DNA of 64,000 bases from Cricetomys ansorgei (lineage: Eukaryota; Chordata; Mammalia; Rodentia; Nesomyidae): assembly GCA_026225945.1 (NCBI GenBank), contig JAMJFZ010002307.1, forward strand, positions 7,448,001 to 7,512,000, read 5' to 3'. The notes below the pieces were generated by a model that was not told the origin of the DNA, ran no database searches, and worked only from the letters and a program-made list of their open reading frames with translations. Of this stretch, positions 54,801 to 60,905 are shown piece by piece. Within the stretch, counting starts at the first letter, position 1. Each line of letters starts with the position of its first letter. A program made the translations under genes and the position numbers.

Positions 54801-56676
54801 TGGGTGAAGAATGCAGTCAGGACTGCCTCCTGGTAACGATGACCTTGTGACTGGAAGCACACTATTTGAAGTCATAGGTTTTCACAATAATTATTCACAA
54901 ACCTATCAACAATCCTAAAGTAACAGAAACTACCATTGATATGACCTGGAAAGATTTGTCTTTGTACCTGAACAGGTGTAACTGTTCTTCCAACCATTGG
55001 ACCAATAAGCATAGACTGGATGTGATTATCTAGATTCCATCAACTCAGGTTCTAAGTTTTAGATGATTTGGGTCAAGTTGAAAAACAATTTGGATTTCTT
55101 GCTGTGGCAAGGGATTGCTTGCTTGAGAAGATGTGTTTTGCTAGAGCCCCAAAATTACTCATCAGCTTTGGACTTTGAAATCATTGTTAGTGAAAATGAA
55201 GGCAGAGAGCTCACCTCACAGTCCTCCTTATCCAGCTGTGTGTGGAGTTCTTCCTGGAACACCCCGGTACAGAAAAAATGATACCATGTCCCACTCCCTC
55301 AAGTCTCCATTTCTTTGTGATGGGAGTGTCTTAGCTTCTGTCATGTTTGCATTAAGATTCACTTTGTGCTTTGAAGTCAGACTCCCTAGGATTACATCTC
55401 TGCTCTGCAATGTGTCCTATGAAACTCTAGGAAGTGATGTGACCTCTTTGAGGCTTAGTTCGCTAAAGTTTTCAAAACCCAGTATCGTCGTTCTAATACC
55501 TTCCACTCCCCGAGTACATTAAACATTGAAGTGCTCTGAAATATAAATTATGATTTTGATTTATTGCCTGAGTGTCAGAAGAAGAAATTGTAGAGACCTA
55601 TTGTTATTTTCTTTTTCCTGAGAGAAAGTATCTGTGATATTCTTGTATCCATTTCTTTATATTGCAGCTTTTAGTCCAAGGTGGAATGAAACGTTTACAT
55701 TTATTATTCAAGTTCCAGAACTGGCATTGATTCGTTTTGTTGTTGAAAATCAAGGATTTATATCAGGAAATGAACTTCTCGGGCAGTACACTTTACCAGT
55801 GCTTTGCATGAACAAAGGTAATGTTCTCAAAAGTAAGTTGATTTCATTAACACTTAAATGTATCTCTATCAAAGCCACACTTTGATCATGTCAACTTTTC
55901 CATCTCTTTATCTACATCAGTGAGCCATGAAGGGCATTTTTAGTGGACCCTTGTATTTTCTTCTGTGGAATTTCAGAGATGTGTTGTTTTGTGGACAGTG
56001 ATGTGGAGATGAGGCTTTCAAGAATGCTAGGGAAACATGGCTTGCTTGCTTCCCTGCCAGGATGGTAGTTCTTCCCTTTCTGTGAAAGGTAGTCATGGCG
56101 ACAAGAAGATGTGAAGGACAGGCAGGATCCTGGCAACTTGGGAGCCAGACCTTTTCAGACCCTTTTCTGGGCTGCCAGCATGGTACAAGAGTCACCTTTC
56201 CAGAGTGGTTTACTTAGCGCTCAGAATGGCTTTCTCTTAAACTGTCCACTTTTCTATCACCAGCTAAGGCATGCCAGGAAGCAGGCAGGGTCTTTTAGAA
56301 TCAGAAGGGTGATGGCCAATTTTGGATCATGATGTCCTCGGAAAGGGGAGACACATGAAATATGGGCTCATCACTGGGACACACAGAATCCTGGAAGTCA
56401 GAAGAGAAATGAGGCAGGATTCATTTTTGTGGAAAAGTAACATACCAGTTTGTAATAACTACAGCTCTGTAGTCACAGCGTTAACAACTTAAAGAACCTT
56501 AGTGAAAGACACCATCTTCCTCAGCAGTGATGTTGAGGGTGTCGCTCATTAGTTTATATATAATTTGATACAGTTCCTCTCCTGCAGGTTATCGTCGAGT
56601 TCCTCTGTTTTCCAAGGATGGGGAGAACCTCGAGCCTTCGTCACTGTTCATTTACGTTTGGTACATCAGAGAGTAA
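8943..56676 (+). CDS. Plcz1: Phospholipase C zeta 1, 13 coding exons, complete
   Basis: Sperm-borne PIP2-specific phospholipase C that is released into the egg at fusion and makes IP3, causing calcium oscillations. Coding exons: 8943-8977, 11040-11163, 21341-21572, 26386-26587, 32327-32471, 34874-35023, 37897-38136, 40384-40540, 43665-43781, 45029-45201, 53365-53491, 55668-55817 and 56588-56676. They sum to 1,941 nt, or 646 residues plus stop; mouse has 647. Domain order is EF-hands (to about 150), X (about 155-300), basic linker, Y (about 386-500) and C2 (about 515-630). There is no PH domain, as is typical of this isoform. Catalytic residues are all present: H178, N179, E208, D210, H223 and E257. 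Introns 2-12 are GT-AG; intron 1 looks like U12-type AT-AC. A TAA at 8886-8888 closes the start frame upstream, and ATG 8943 is the first in-frame ATG, with A at -3 and G at +4. Identity is certain; intron 1 borders are inferred. Confidence 0.96.
9024..9031. promoter_or_regulatory. E-box palindrome TCACGTGA
   Basis: A perfect 8-bp palindrome of the USF/MITF class, 81 bp downstream of the Plcz1 start codon. It could belong to the promoter if transcription starts nearby. There is no direct evidence of use. Confidence 0.25.
9405..9645 (-). repeat. B4-type SINE (ID-B1 fusion), antisense
   Basis: After a T-rich tail, reversed B1 words (GAGACAGGTCTAATGTAGCC, CAGGCTGGCCTG) are followed by reversed ID words (TGCTGGGAATTAAACCCA, CTACCAACTCAGC). 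On the minus strand this gives the ID-then-B1 order of B4/RSINE. Confidence 0.6.
11015..11023 (+). promoter_or_regulatory. Plcz1: U12-type branch-point motif
   Basis: TTCCTTAAC matches the U12 branch-site consensus exactly, and it is 16 nt from the proposed AC acceptor at 11038-11039, inside the usual short range for minor introns. Confidence 0.8.
11040..11163 (+). CDS. Plcz1: Plcz1 coding exon 2 (EF-hand region)
   Basis: Completes K12 and runs W13-F-L-S-Q-I-Q-D-D-F through to K53, covering the first EF-hand. It ends AAG before GTGAGG, in phase 0. The 3' part from 11056 is certain by similarity. The 5' 16 bases (11040-11055) depend on the AT-AC acceptor, and they restore the W-F-L-S residues found in mouse and human. 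Confidence 0.88.
11265..11475 (+). repeat. B2 SINE
   Basis: 'gcagctggaaagatggctcaccagttaagagcac', 'ttgctcttgtagaggacctgtgttcag' and 'acctcacaacttcctgtaactc' follow the B2 body, with an A-rich end. Confidence 0.75.
12495..12720. repeat. SINE-like insertion within the L1
   Basis: 'cccatagagacaggaagatctctggggtactgattagtcagtctagc' and 'acctctggcttccacgcatacatgtg' are words of a B-type or tRNA-derived SINE. They break the L1 coding order at this point. Confidence 0.4.
13160..13300. repeat. AAAC-rich simple sequence
   Basis: Runs of AAAAC, AACAAAC and AAACAAAC. Long frames over it on either strand are low-complexity (lysine/asparagine, or phenylalanine/cysteine/valine) and not genes. Confidence 0.85.
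13357..13392 (+). repeat. 36-bp duplicated segment, copy 1
   Basis: Matches 14201-14236 at 35 of 36 positions, inside the decayed L1. The two copies start 844 bp apart, in the same orientation. Confidence 0.9.
14201..14236 (+). repeat. 36-bp duplicated segment, copy 2
   Basis: Second copy of the segment at 13357-13392, with a single mismatch (G for T). The flanking sequences on both sides differ between the copies. Confidence 0.9.
15215..15400 (+). repeat. B3-type SINE
   Basis: 'ggtggagatgtctcactgggtaaaggcacttgctgccaagtctgatgacatgagttc' then 'gagagaactgacttcggcaagctgtcctctgacc' and an A-rich end: a clear B3 copy in sense orientation. Confidence 0.75.
15640..15945 (-). repeat. B4/B3-type SINE, antisense
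   Basis: 'cagaggttgacatctggtttcgtcttgattg' and 'gctttgtctgctgagccatgtcgccggccca' are reversed SINE words, the last being a reversed GGGCCGG...ATGGCTCAGC start. Confidence 0.5.
16812..17028. mobile_element. URR1-like nonautonomous hAT-Charlie element
   Basis: Begins CAGTGGTTCGCAAAC and ends GGTTGAGAACCGCTG, giving imperfect terminal inverted repeats. The interior has 'gttgtgaccctttgatacagttcctcatg' and 'aaattgcttttgttgctacttcataactg', the body of this common rodent family as I recall it. The 8-bp flanks CTCAAGAG and CTTTAGAA agree at 5 of 8 positions, as expected of an eroded duplication. Confidence 0.75.
17311..17395. repeat. (CCTCT)n pentanucleotide array, about 17 perfect units
   Basis: Perfect CCTCT units run from 17311 to 17395 inside a longer pyrimidine tract (about 17215-17470). 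It is likely length-variable. The long frames across it on both strands are low-complexity and not genes. Confidence 0.95.
17475..17605 (-). repeat. B1-like SINE, antisense
   Basis: 'gtggcccaggcaaggctcagactc', 'gagtttgaactcttgatctgcc' and 'gctaagattataggcatgagtcaacacacctggc' are reversed B1 words at moderate divergence. Confidence 0.65.
18043..18240 (+). repeat. B3-type SINE
   Basis: 'gctggcaagacggctcactgggtaagggagcttgccaccaagactgataatctgagtttgacccccaggacccaca' is a clear B3 5' half. The copy ends in AAATAAACATAC and T-rich sequence. Confidence 0.75.
20460..20705 (-). repeat. B4-type SINE, antisense
   Basis: A T run, then reversed B1 words ('gaggcagagtctcagtagcccagtctggctttgaac') and reversed ID words ('cttgggctcaaactcagagtctcgtgcatgg', 'gagctgagccacatccgcagc'). 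Confidence 0.65.
21341..21572 (+). CDS. Plcz1: Plcz1 coding exon 3 (EF-hands 2 to 4)
   Basis: Encodes residues 54-130 plus the first base of V131. It starts [15 protein letters not shown]. The second EF-hand loop runs D56 to E67 with G61 at the turn and I63 in the core. The borders are TAG at the acceptor and GTATGT at the donor, in phase 1. Confidence 0.95.
21712..21766. repeat. (TA)n/(TG)n compound microsatellite
   Basis: Alternating TATATA and TGTGTG blocks, directly visible. Confidence 0.9.
21925..22135 (+). repeat. B3-type SINE ending in (TA)n
   Basis: 'gccattgagatggctcggttgttaaaggcacttgctgccaagcctaatggcctg', then 'gtggaaggagagaatgaatgaacttctgcaagg', a CACACACA part and a (TA)n tract at about 22098-22131. 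Confidence 0.75.
23638..23697. repeat. (TCTC)n/(CTGT)n simple repeat
   Basis: About 15 bp of CT dinucleotide followed by CTGT/TCTG tetranucleotide units, directly visible. Confidence 0.9.
23698..23830 (-). repeat. B3-type SINE fragment, antisense
   Basis: 'gggtggaactcaggcttgcccattaagtacttttgcctactgagccatcttgtgagctc' is the reversed 5' half of a B3/B4 SINE. Confidence 0.55.
23885..24182 (-). repeat. B4/B3-type SINE, antisense
   Basis: 'cagaggttgattttgggtgtctcctccaattgctctccacc' and 'cacagcaaacactttaacgactgagccatctcctgagtccc' are reversed SINE words. A reversed B1-like part (about 24065-24085) lies between them. Confidence 0.55.
24752..24835 (+). repeat. 21-bp minisatellite, 4 units
   Basis: Four head-to-tail 21-bp units (24752-24772, 24773-24793, 24794-24814, 24815-24835). 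The first two are identical; units 3 and 4 carry a few substitutions. A degenerate 24-bp relative precedes them at 24727-24750. Each unit opens AGTGAAAGG and closes near CTCTA. Confidence 0.95.
25405..25620 (+). repeat. B2 SINE with CA-rich tail
   Basis: 'aaggctggagagatggcccagtggtttaaagcacttgctgctcttgcagag' is a good B2 start; 'ggagatctgacaccttcttttggcctccataggcaactgcat' and (CA)n complete it. Confidence 0.85.
26018..26245 (+). repeat. B2 SINE
   Basis: 'agggctagagagatggctcagttattaagagcacttgttgctcttccagaggacctgagttggatacccagc' is a well-kept B2 5' half. The copy ends about 140 bp before exon 4. Confidence 0.9.
26386..26587 (+). CDS. Plcz1: Plcz1 coding exon 4 (start of X domain)
   Basis: Completes V131 and encodes residues 132-197 plus two bases of S198. 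It contains the hallmark [10 protein letters not shown] of the X box, with the first catalytic histidine H178 and the calcium ligand N179. It ends GTA AG before GTATTT, in phase 2. Confidence 0.96.
26635..26830 (-). repeat. B2-type SINE, antisense
   Basis: 'gcccacagaggccagaagagcgcattggatctccccggagctagagttacaggcaattgcgagctactggatgtgagagctggga' is the reversed 3' half of a B2-type element. Confidence 0.75.
28795..29017 (-). repeat. B4-type SINE, antisense
   Basis: Reversed B1 words ('tttgagacagggtctcaagtttcccaggctgacctcgacc', 'gatgaccttgaacttctgatcctcc') are followed by reversed ID-like words ('gcaaggtgagccatcgcacac', 'aactaagctacatccctagcccc'). Confidence 0.75.
30580..30620. repeat. A-rich run (about 40 bp)
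   Basis: AAAAAAC and long A runs interrupted only by C; possibly the tail of an unrecognised retrotransposon. Confidence 0.8.
32327..32471 (+). CDS. Plcz1: Plcz1 coding exon 5 (catalytic core of X domain)
   Basis: Completes S198 and encodes residues 199-246. [12 protein letters not shown] carries E208 and D210, and V-Y-H-G carries the second catalytic histidine H223. D210 is the residue whose change abolishes mouse PLC-zeta activity. It ends ATG before GTATGT, in phase 0. Confidence 0.97.
33665..33850 (+). repeat. B3-type SINE
   Basis: 'gggaggggctgatgagattgctcagcgagcaaagaaaggttgcacagcaaccctgac' and 'ggagagaaccgactcttcaggctgtcctctggtcaccacc' followed by a CA-rich end. Confidence 0.7.
34101..34149. 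repeat. (TG)n microsatellite
   Basis: Alternating TG with one CTC interruption near 34123. Confidence 0.92.
34325..34572 (-). repeat. ID and B1 SINEs, antisense, adjacent
   Basis: Reversed ID words ('ttgtgcatgcttggcaaatgctctaccgatgagctggatccccagcc') precede reversed B1 words ('gacaaggtctcacttagttgcctaggctggcc', 'gcctcctgagtagctgcgattatag'). The order differs from a B4 fusion, so these are probably two insertions. Confidence 0.7.
34874..35023 (+). CDS. Plcz1: Plcz1 coding exon 6 (end of X domain)
   Basis: Residues 247-296. [11 protein letters not shown] includes E257, the calcium ligand matching E390 of PLC-delta1. It ends L-P-S-P-E before GTAATG, in phase 0. Confidence 0.97.
35250..35595 (+). 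repeat. Dispersed rodent repeat, unnamed family
   Basis: 'gctaattgtcaacttgacagaatctagagccacctgggcagtcag' and 'ctgtgaaatggaactatgagctcagatgaatcctttctcc' relate it to the copies at about 3090 and 48290. Confidence 0.6.
37819..37826 (+). promoter_or_regulatory. TATA-like box upstream of exon 7
   Basis: TATATAAG followed by CCGGGG, a good TATA context, 71 bp before exon 7. Whether it starts any transcript is unknown. Confidence 0.2.
37897..38136 (+). CDS. Plcz1: Plcz1 coding exon 7 (X-Y linker)
   Basis: Residues 297-376. The first part ([12 protein letters not shown]) closes the X domain; K305 and K307 probably match PIP2-contact lysines of PLC-delta1. The rest is the charged X-Y linker: a basic stretch, an acidic stretch (about 331-352) and a basic end R374-K-R. 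It ends AGG before GTGAGA, in phase 0. Confidence 0.96.
38633..38782 (-). repeat. B1 SINE, antisense, well kept
   Basis: 'tttgagacagggtttctct', 'tggctgttctggaactcactctgt', 'gaactcagagatccatctgtctctgcctcccaagtgctcggattaaaggtgtgagccacc' read as a complete reversed B1. It is one of the least diverged SINEs here. Confidence 0.95.
38840..39025. repeat. (CCTT)n / (CCTTCATT)n tetranucleotide array
   Basis: Pure CCTT from about 38905 to 38958, then CCTT mixed with CATT units to about 39015, between CT- and TCC-rich sequence. Frames on both strands are low-complexity. Confidence 0.95.
39030..39960. repeat. Probable decayed L1 3'-region sequence
   Basis: 'gtgctgcctgtatgctcat...gggtgtagggtgacc' and 'ttatactaagtgagactagcc' resemble L1 end sequences of rodents, but identity and orientation are uncertain. 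It contains a (TA)n tract at 39521-39561. Confidence 0.3.
40073..40213. repeat. (TC)n-(TA)n compound microsatellite
   Basis: About 100 bp of TC dinucleotide with a few G interruptions runs directly into about 35 bp of pure TA. The pyrimidine part could form triplex DNA, and the TA part could unwind. Confidence 0.95.
40384..40540 (+). CDS. Plcz1: Plcz1 coding exon 8 (start of Y domain)
   Basis: Residues 377-428 plus the first base of V429. T377-R-N-I-K381 ends the linker. [11 protein letters not shown] opens the Y domain, and A-R-K-L-S-K-L-R follows at the end. Donor GTAAAT, phase 1. Confidence 0.97.
40737..40880 (-). repeat. B1 SINE, antisense
   Basis: 'agacaaggtatcattgtgtagtcatggctggcctggaac', 'agaccagactggtcttgaattcacagagacc' and 'gctgagattaaaggtatttgcc' read as a reversed B1. 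Confidence 0.9.
41340..41560 (-). repeat. B4-type SINE, antisense
   Basis: 'ttgaggcagggtctctcactgaagctggagctaggctgg', 'cagtgctggggttacaggtacatg', 'tgggatttaaactcaggtctgcaag' and 'cttgcctgctgagccatctccgcagc' are reversed SINE words. Confidence 0.65.
42222..42420 (+). repeat. Dispersed rodent repeat fragment, unnamed family
   Basis: 'gtgttagctacttttctcattgctgagatcaaatgctc' followed by 'catggtggctcatagtttgaggagacatagtccatcctggtcagg' looks like a dispersed repeat, and its opening resembles that at 4790. Confidence 0.4.
43665..43781 (+). CDS. Plcz1: Plcz1 coding exon 9 (Y domain)
   Basis: Completes V429, encodes residues 430-467 and the first base of V468. It contains the Y-box word R449[17 protein letters not shown], which lines the substrate pocket in PLCs. 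Donor GTATGT. Confidence 0.97.
44487..44600 (+). repeat. ID-type SINE fragment
   Basis: 'gaggctggagctctaactcggaggtagagtatttgcttaacctgtgtggggcctc' has the tRNA-derived A-box word. It lacks tRNA secondary structure, so it is not a tRNA gene. Confidence 0.55.
44640..44800 (+). repeat. B1 SINE, sense
   Basis: 'ggggcatgtctataatctcagcactagggaaagggaggcaaaggc' and 'ttgaggtcagcctgggctacaggataccctgtct' read as a B1 in sense, with about 25 bp of extra sequence in the middle. Confidence 0.8.
45029..45201 (+). CDS. Plcz1: Plcz1 coding exon 10 (end of Y domain)
   Basis: Completes V468 and encodes residues 469-525. [13 protein letters not shown] and [11 protein letters not shown] are Y-domain words; the last residues begin the first C2 strand. 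It ends CGA before GTAAGA, in phase 0. Confidence 0.97.
45687..45763. repeat. (TA)n microsatellite, about 75 bp
   Basis: About 52 bp of pure TA, then TATATG units. It is the longest TA tract in the window. Confidence 0.95.
46385..46635 (-). repeat. B2-type SINE, antisense, with (TG)n
   Basis: (TG)n at about 46414-46450, then 'ccatggagtccagaagagggcatcagatgcctctggagttgaaggtagaggtgggttgtgacctgcc' and 'actcttaaccacttattcatcatttcagac': a reversed B2. Confidence 0.85.
48285..48890 (+). repeat. Dispersed rodent repeat with nested antisense SINE
   Basis: Opens 'gttagttttaattgtcaacctgatccagtctggaatcatctggg' and ends with 'gatggactgtaatctgaacaacc', like the copies at 3090 and 35250. A reversed B2-type SINE (about 48405-48605) is inserted in the middle. 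Confidence 0.65.
49095..49300 (-). repeat. (TC)n/poly-C tract followed by antisense B1
   Basis: TCTCTG and C-rich sequence (49095-49180) leads into reversed B1 words ('ctgtgtaaccatagctggcttggaacttgc', 'ttgaactcacagagattggcctg', 'gaatactgggattaaa'). Confidence 0.8.
49378..49472. repeat. (CCTT)n tetranucleotide array
   Basis: Over 20 CCTT units with one TTCTTCTT break near 49412. Frames across it are low-complexity. Confidence 0.95.
50150..52640 (-). mobile_element. Decayed L1, antisense (ORF2 5' part and ORF1 side)
   Basis: Read in reverse this is L1: the ORF2 endonuclease region ('gtccatttgatttattatatc', 'ctgtctattggtgagagctggtattaaatcaccc', 'gttttgtttgcctggaatacattttctatcc', 'gtgagtttcttggagacaggg') lies at lower coordinates. 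An ORF1-like minus-strand remnant (51995-52189) with a K-E-L-K and [11 protein letters not shown] pattern lies further up. TA (50588-50640) and TG (51775-51817) tracts have grown inside. No intact frame remains. Confidence 0.65.
53365..53491 (+). CDS. Plcz1: Plcz1 coding exon 11 (C2 domain)
   Basis: Residues 526-567 plus the first base of A568: L-I-S-G-I-Q-L-P, then a short variable loop and [11 protein letters not shown]. The acceptor GTTTGCGCAG is slightly weak; the donor is GTGAGC, phase 1. Confidence 0.97.
53492..55667 (+). other. Plcz1: Plcz1 intron 11
   Basis: GTGAGC...TTGCAG, 2.2 kb. It is unusually poor in recognisable SINEs or simple repeats. The open frames at 53575-53928 and 55063-55522 have no recognisable domain or splice context. 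Confidence 0.9.
55668..55817 (+). CDS. Plcz1: Plcz1 coding exon 12 (C2 domain)
   Basis: Completes A568, encodes residues 569-617 and the first base of G618. [11 protein letters not shown] and L-A-L-I-R-F-V-V-E are standard PLC C2 words; L-G-Q-Y-T-L-P follows. Donor GTAATG. Confidence 0.98.
55818..56587 (+). other. Plcz1: Plcz1 intron 12
   Basis: GTAATG...CTGCAG, 770 bp, the shortest intron. I see no repeat in it. Confidence 0.93.
56588..56676 (+). CDS. Plcz1: Plcz1 coding exon 13 (stop codon)
   Basis: Completes G618 and encodes residues 619-646 (Y-R-R-V-P-L-F-S to Y-V-W-Y-I-R-E), then TAA at 56674-56676. The last C2 strand and the family's usual C-terminal end are present. Confidence 0.98.
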
Positions 56677-56850
56677 CTAAATGCACCTGACACGTCAGCC
56701 ACACATCCCAACAAACAGTCCGAAGGAGTGTTGGTACCTTTTCTTTATTAACCATGATACAAAAGACTCATTAAATCAGAAACACCAAACTTATTTACCT
56801 GCAAATGGGCACAACTGAAAAGGGCAAAATAAAAACATCTGAGGATGTGC
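56677..56850 (+). other. Plcz1: Plcz1 3' UTR and polyadenylation signal
   Basis: An AATAAA hexamer at 56828-56833 lies 152 bp after the stop codon and is followed by GATGTGCACCGTGCC. Cleavage soon after would give a short 3' UTR. The exact end is inferred. Confidence 0.55.
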
Positions 56851-57624
56851 ACCGTGCCATTCCCTGACTGCTGATTTCTCTATGCTTCTGCTTCCAGGGT
56901 TGGATTTTCAATTGCCTGTATCATTTTTAATGAGTAGAATTTACAAGCTTTTAAAAGTATGTCTGATCATATAAGACATGTTGGCAAATATTTAGCAGCA
57001 TAGAAGACATGAAATCGAAGAGTGTTTTAAGTTCTCAACACCCGCCACCACCGATTGCAGTGGTAAGGAATCAGATTGCCAGCCCCGTGTGCCCTCTTAA
57101 ATCCTAGAGAGTAATTAGCCCCTGAATTATCAATCTAGTTCTTAGACTCTATGTGCTTGATTTGGTACCCTGTAATTACACAGGCATTTTTATAAGTATG
57201 CATGAAATTGATTTGCATTCCCACTACAGCCAGATTCTGTATCTATAAAAGAAATCTATTATGTGGACTTACATGCTTGGGTCTTGAATTAGTTTGTAGT
57301 AGTTTTGAATCTGTCCTTAATGTACTTTTAAGATTTGTCTATTGGTCAGAGATGAGAGTCCACATTTTTTTTCCACCAACAGTGAGATTTTATTTGGCTA
57401 AAAGTGTTGGAGGATATGGCTCCTTAGTAACTCTCAGAAACATGAATCAGTAACGATCATAACTATGCTGATACCTGTGGTGGACACACTCAGGACAATG
57501 TCTGGCAAATTAGCACCCTCAAAAGAAATTTGTTGATACTGAATACAACTTCAGATGTAACCAAGTCCAATCTCATTATCCTTGATGTCCAGAAGACACA
57601 ACCCATAGAGCAATGTTGTTGCTA

Positions 57625-57657
57625 TTATTATTTACTATTATTATTATTATTATATTA
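57625..57657. repeat. (TTA)n trinucleotide repeat
   Basis: ATTATT units directly visible, about 30 bp. Confidence 0.85.
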
Positions 57658-58184
57658 GATATCACCCTCAGTGCTAAATATTAAAAATATGAATACCCCT
57701 GGGAATTGGTATCTCAAGCATAAGGAGCAAGCCAATGCCCATGGTGTTCAAGGCATGGTCTTACTGACCTTTTTAAGGGCTATATGGGTTATTGTGGAAA
57801 CTGTGCCTCCCACACAGTTCAAGTTCCTTAGGAGGAATGCACAGCTTGCACAGTGAGTGGGTGGATCTTGCTGAGTTCCCTATTGTACACCCAGCAGCAG
57901 GGGTGAGGGTGTGTTCAACCACAGACCCAAGGCTCTGACCTCTAATCTCCAAGGGCTTTTGAGGATTGGGAATTCCACAGGCTTTTAAAAGCTTTCTTCA
58001 AGTAAGCTTCCCAAGCTAGTGCATTAATTCTGCAGTGGGGTAAACTTCTATTTTTCATCTGCATCATTAAGCTTTGAAATAGAAGAGAAAAAGAATATGG
58101 TTTGTCTTCTCTCCTTTCCTATAGGCACCAATTAAACGTACTCATTGATTATGAACATTATTTCGTATTTTTAAATTTGTGTGT

Positions 58185-58406
58185 GTAAAGGGGCACTTGT
58201 GTGCACTTATGTGCATGCACGTGTGTGTGTGTGTGTGTGTGTGCATATGGAGGTCATAGGCATCCTGTGTCACTCCTAAGGAGCTGTCAACCAAGTTTTT
58301 GAGAGAGGGTCTCTCACTTGAACTCATCATTCACAAGGCTAGCTAGCCAGCAGGCCTCAGGGATTGACTGATCTCTCTGTCCCCAGGGTTGAGGCTGAGG
58401 TTATGG

Positions 58407-58447
<41 letters not shown>

Positions 58448-58560
58448 TGACACTATTGTACCATGAACTGTGTGATTTTTTTAAAAAATGTGATACTGAG
58501 GATTGAACTCAGCTCCTCATGCTTGCAAAGGAATCACTTTACTGACTGAGCTAAGATCCC
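58185..58560 (-). repeat. B4-type SINE, antisense, with TG tracts
   Basis: TG tracts at about 58217-58242 and 58407-58443 flank reversed SINE words ('gagagggtctctcacttgaactc', 'ggctagctagccagcaggcc', 'aggattgaactcagctcctcatgcttgc', 'ttactgactgagctaa'). Confidence 0.6.
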
Positions 58561-59394
58561 ATCCTGGGCTACTAATTTTTTTAAATATTCTACTCTATAT
58601 ATGGTTTTTGAAGAAATATTATTATTTTTTGTTTCCCATCCAACAATGTCATGCTGTCTTTAAACACTTTGATTTCATTTCAAAAATGTGCATTGTGCAT
58701 CATTTACTTTTTCAACTGGTGCTTTTGACTACATTTTCCCAAGAATTTTTATTTGACATTACCCACAGCAGCTCCGTAGTCGTGGGACGTTCTCACATCT
58801 CAGGAAGGTTGGGAATGCTGTGGGAAGTTAGCTTTGACTCTTGCTTCTTAAGCATAATTCATTTGTAAGAAATAATAGTGTCATGAGGAGAAGAAAAGCA
58901 CAGGAAAAGGTTAAATGAACTCCTGGGACCATAGTGAAAAAGGACCTTTGCATTTCAGACTCTTAGTTAAAATGTCAGTTCCTCAGGGAAGCTGCGTTGC
59001 TCGCTCTGATTAGGTTCTATTTCCTGGTTTTGCTTGCTTAAAACTGGTAAAAATGACAGCTAGGTGCAGGCTCTGCTCCATGAGCTAGGCATTGGGGTAG
59101 CTAGAAGCTGGTATAGAGTTCTCCATTTGAGGTTGGAGGTTTCCTTGCAGAACTTAGACATCAACTCCAGACCCACCGATTCTGTTGTGCTAGAGCAAAT
59201 CTGTGATCACAGCTCAGAGTGTGTCAGAGGCTCAGACATTGTCTAAGCACTGACGTGTTCAGTGCTCCCTACTCTGGCTGATGTGGATGGCTTTTGACTC
59301 ATCAGCTGTAGCTTTTGCTTCAGTTTATTTCTCTGTAGAGATAAGATGTTTTTTTTCCAATCATGGACTCACTCCTTGTTCTTTTTGTTAATTT

Positions 59395-59670
59395 TCTTTT
59401 TGTAGTGTGTTTGTGTGCTCATGTGAGTGTCTTCTTCTATCTCTCTCATCTTATCTTTTTGAGGCAGTATCTCTGACTGAACCTACAGCTCACCAATCAA
59501 CTAGACTGGCTGGCCAGACAGCCCTCCCCCATCTCGCGCTCTCCAGTGCTGGGGTCACGAGTGCATGCTGACACACGTGGATTTTTTGATGTGGGTGCAG
59601 AGCTTCCTAGTTGGCTCTTCATTCTTGTTCAGCAGGCAGTTAACTGACTTAGCCTTTTCTCCAGCTTCCT
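59395..59670 (-). repeat. B4/B3-type SINE, antisense
   Basis: 'gaggcagtatctctgactgaacctacagctc', 'tagactggctggccagacagccc', 'cagtgctggggtcacgagtgcatgc' and 'gcagttaactgacttagccttttctccagc' read as a reversed SINE. Confidence 0.6.
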
Positions 59671-60283
59671 TCCTCCCTATTCTTGACAAAGTCCAGTACA
59701 GAGGAGATCTTCCTCCTTTAAATTAAATCATCTAACACAAGCCCACATCTGGTAGAGCCCCTTTCTAATCCCTCCACAGAGACACCATTGTGACTCGCCA
59801 TGTGTGTCTTCCTCTTTGCAAAGAGCAATGGATCCAACTGTGCTTGGGGCCCCGGAGTCTGCGCGGCTGGAGGAGAGCATCACAAGCTTAGATGTCTTCC
59901 ATTATCTTGCATCGATCAAAGTGACAAGGGAGTTAAATTGTGTCAACTGTGAGCTTTTTTTTGCAGTTTGTGCTGGTTCAGAGCCTTCAGTTATGAAAAA
60001 AGTCAAAGCAAAATCTCAACCTCCATGGGCCCAATTTCAGAGAGGGAAGCATTGGGCACTGTAGGTTAAGCGGCAGGCAGCTTCCACTCAGCTATCAAAA
60101 AGAAGTTTCTCCATTTTGAATTTTGGATAGGAAAGAGTCTGTGGATGTTCTGACACACACAGAACATACACTGTAGAACAGAGTCTGTATCAGAATCCTT
60201 GTGTCAAATTCAGGGGAGACCTGGGAGTCACCCTGGGAAGAGGGTCATGTTGGAAGTAACAGGATAGTGAAAATTCCCTTGCT

Positions 60284-60385
60284 GGGCTCTATGATGCATG
60301 CCTGTAATCCTAGCACTCCTGAGACAAAGGCAGGAAGATCATAAATTCAATACTTTTCTGGTTGATAATAAGACCCTGTGTATTT
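60284..60385 (+). repeat. B1 SINE, sense, partial
   Basis: 'gctgggctctatgatgcatgcctgtaatcctagcactcctgagacaaaggcaggaagatcata' is a B1 5' half; 'aataagaccctgtg' is the end of the 3' half. Confidence 0.85.
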
Positions 60386-60554
60386 CCAAAGCAATAATGC
60401 TTACGTTGATTACAGCCCTTATGAATACTACAGAAAAAAAGTTGAATTGCTTTATTTTCACTGTAACAGTCCTCTGAAAATAGTTACATATTTATATATG
60501 ATGCACTATATGTATAATATATATAAAATCCTACCTATAGTTAAATGTGGTTTG

Positions 60555-60905
60555 ATTAAGAATGGCCCCACAGACCCATATATTCGAATGATTGGTCCCT
60601 AGTTGGTGGAATTGTTTGGGAAGGTGTTTGGAGGTATCCCTGTGGGAAGACTTTAATGTTTAAAAAGCCCCTGCCACTCCCATTTAGTTCTCAGTCTCTT
60701 TGCTTTATGGTTGTGTCTCAAGATATAAGCTCTTAGCTTCTGCTCCAGCGCTGTGCCTGTTTGCCTGCTGCCATGCTCCCTGACGTTATAGTAAGCCGCC
60801 ATTAAACCGTAAGCCACCATTAAACATTTCTTCTATGAGCTGCTTTGTTCATGGTGTCTCTTTACAGTAGAGAAAAGTAACTAAGACATTATAAGTGTTA
60901 ATAAT
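60555..60905 (+). repeat. Dispersed rodent repeat, copy 1
   Basis: Opens 'gattaagaatggccccacagacccatatattcgaatg', then 'ggtggaattgtttgggaagg', and ends 'gttcatggtgtctctttacagtagagaaaagtaactaagac'. Related to the copy at 61280. It contains CCATTAAAC twice in about 20 bp. Confidence 0.65.
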
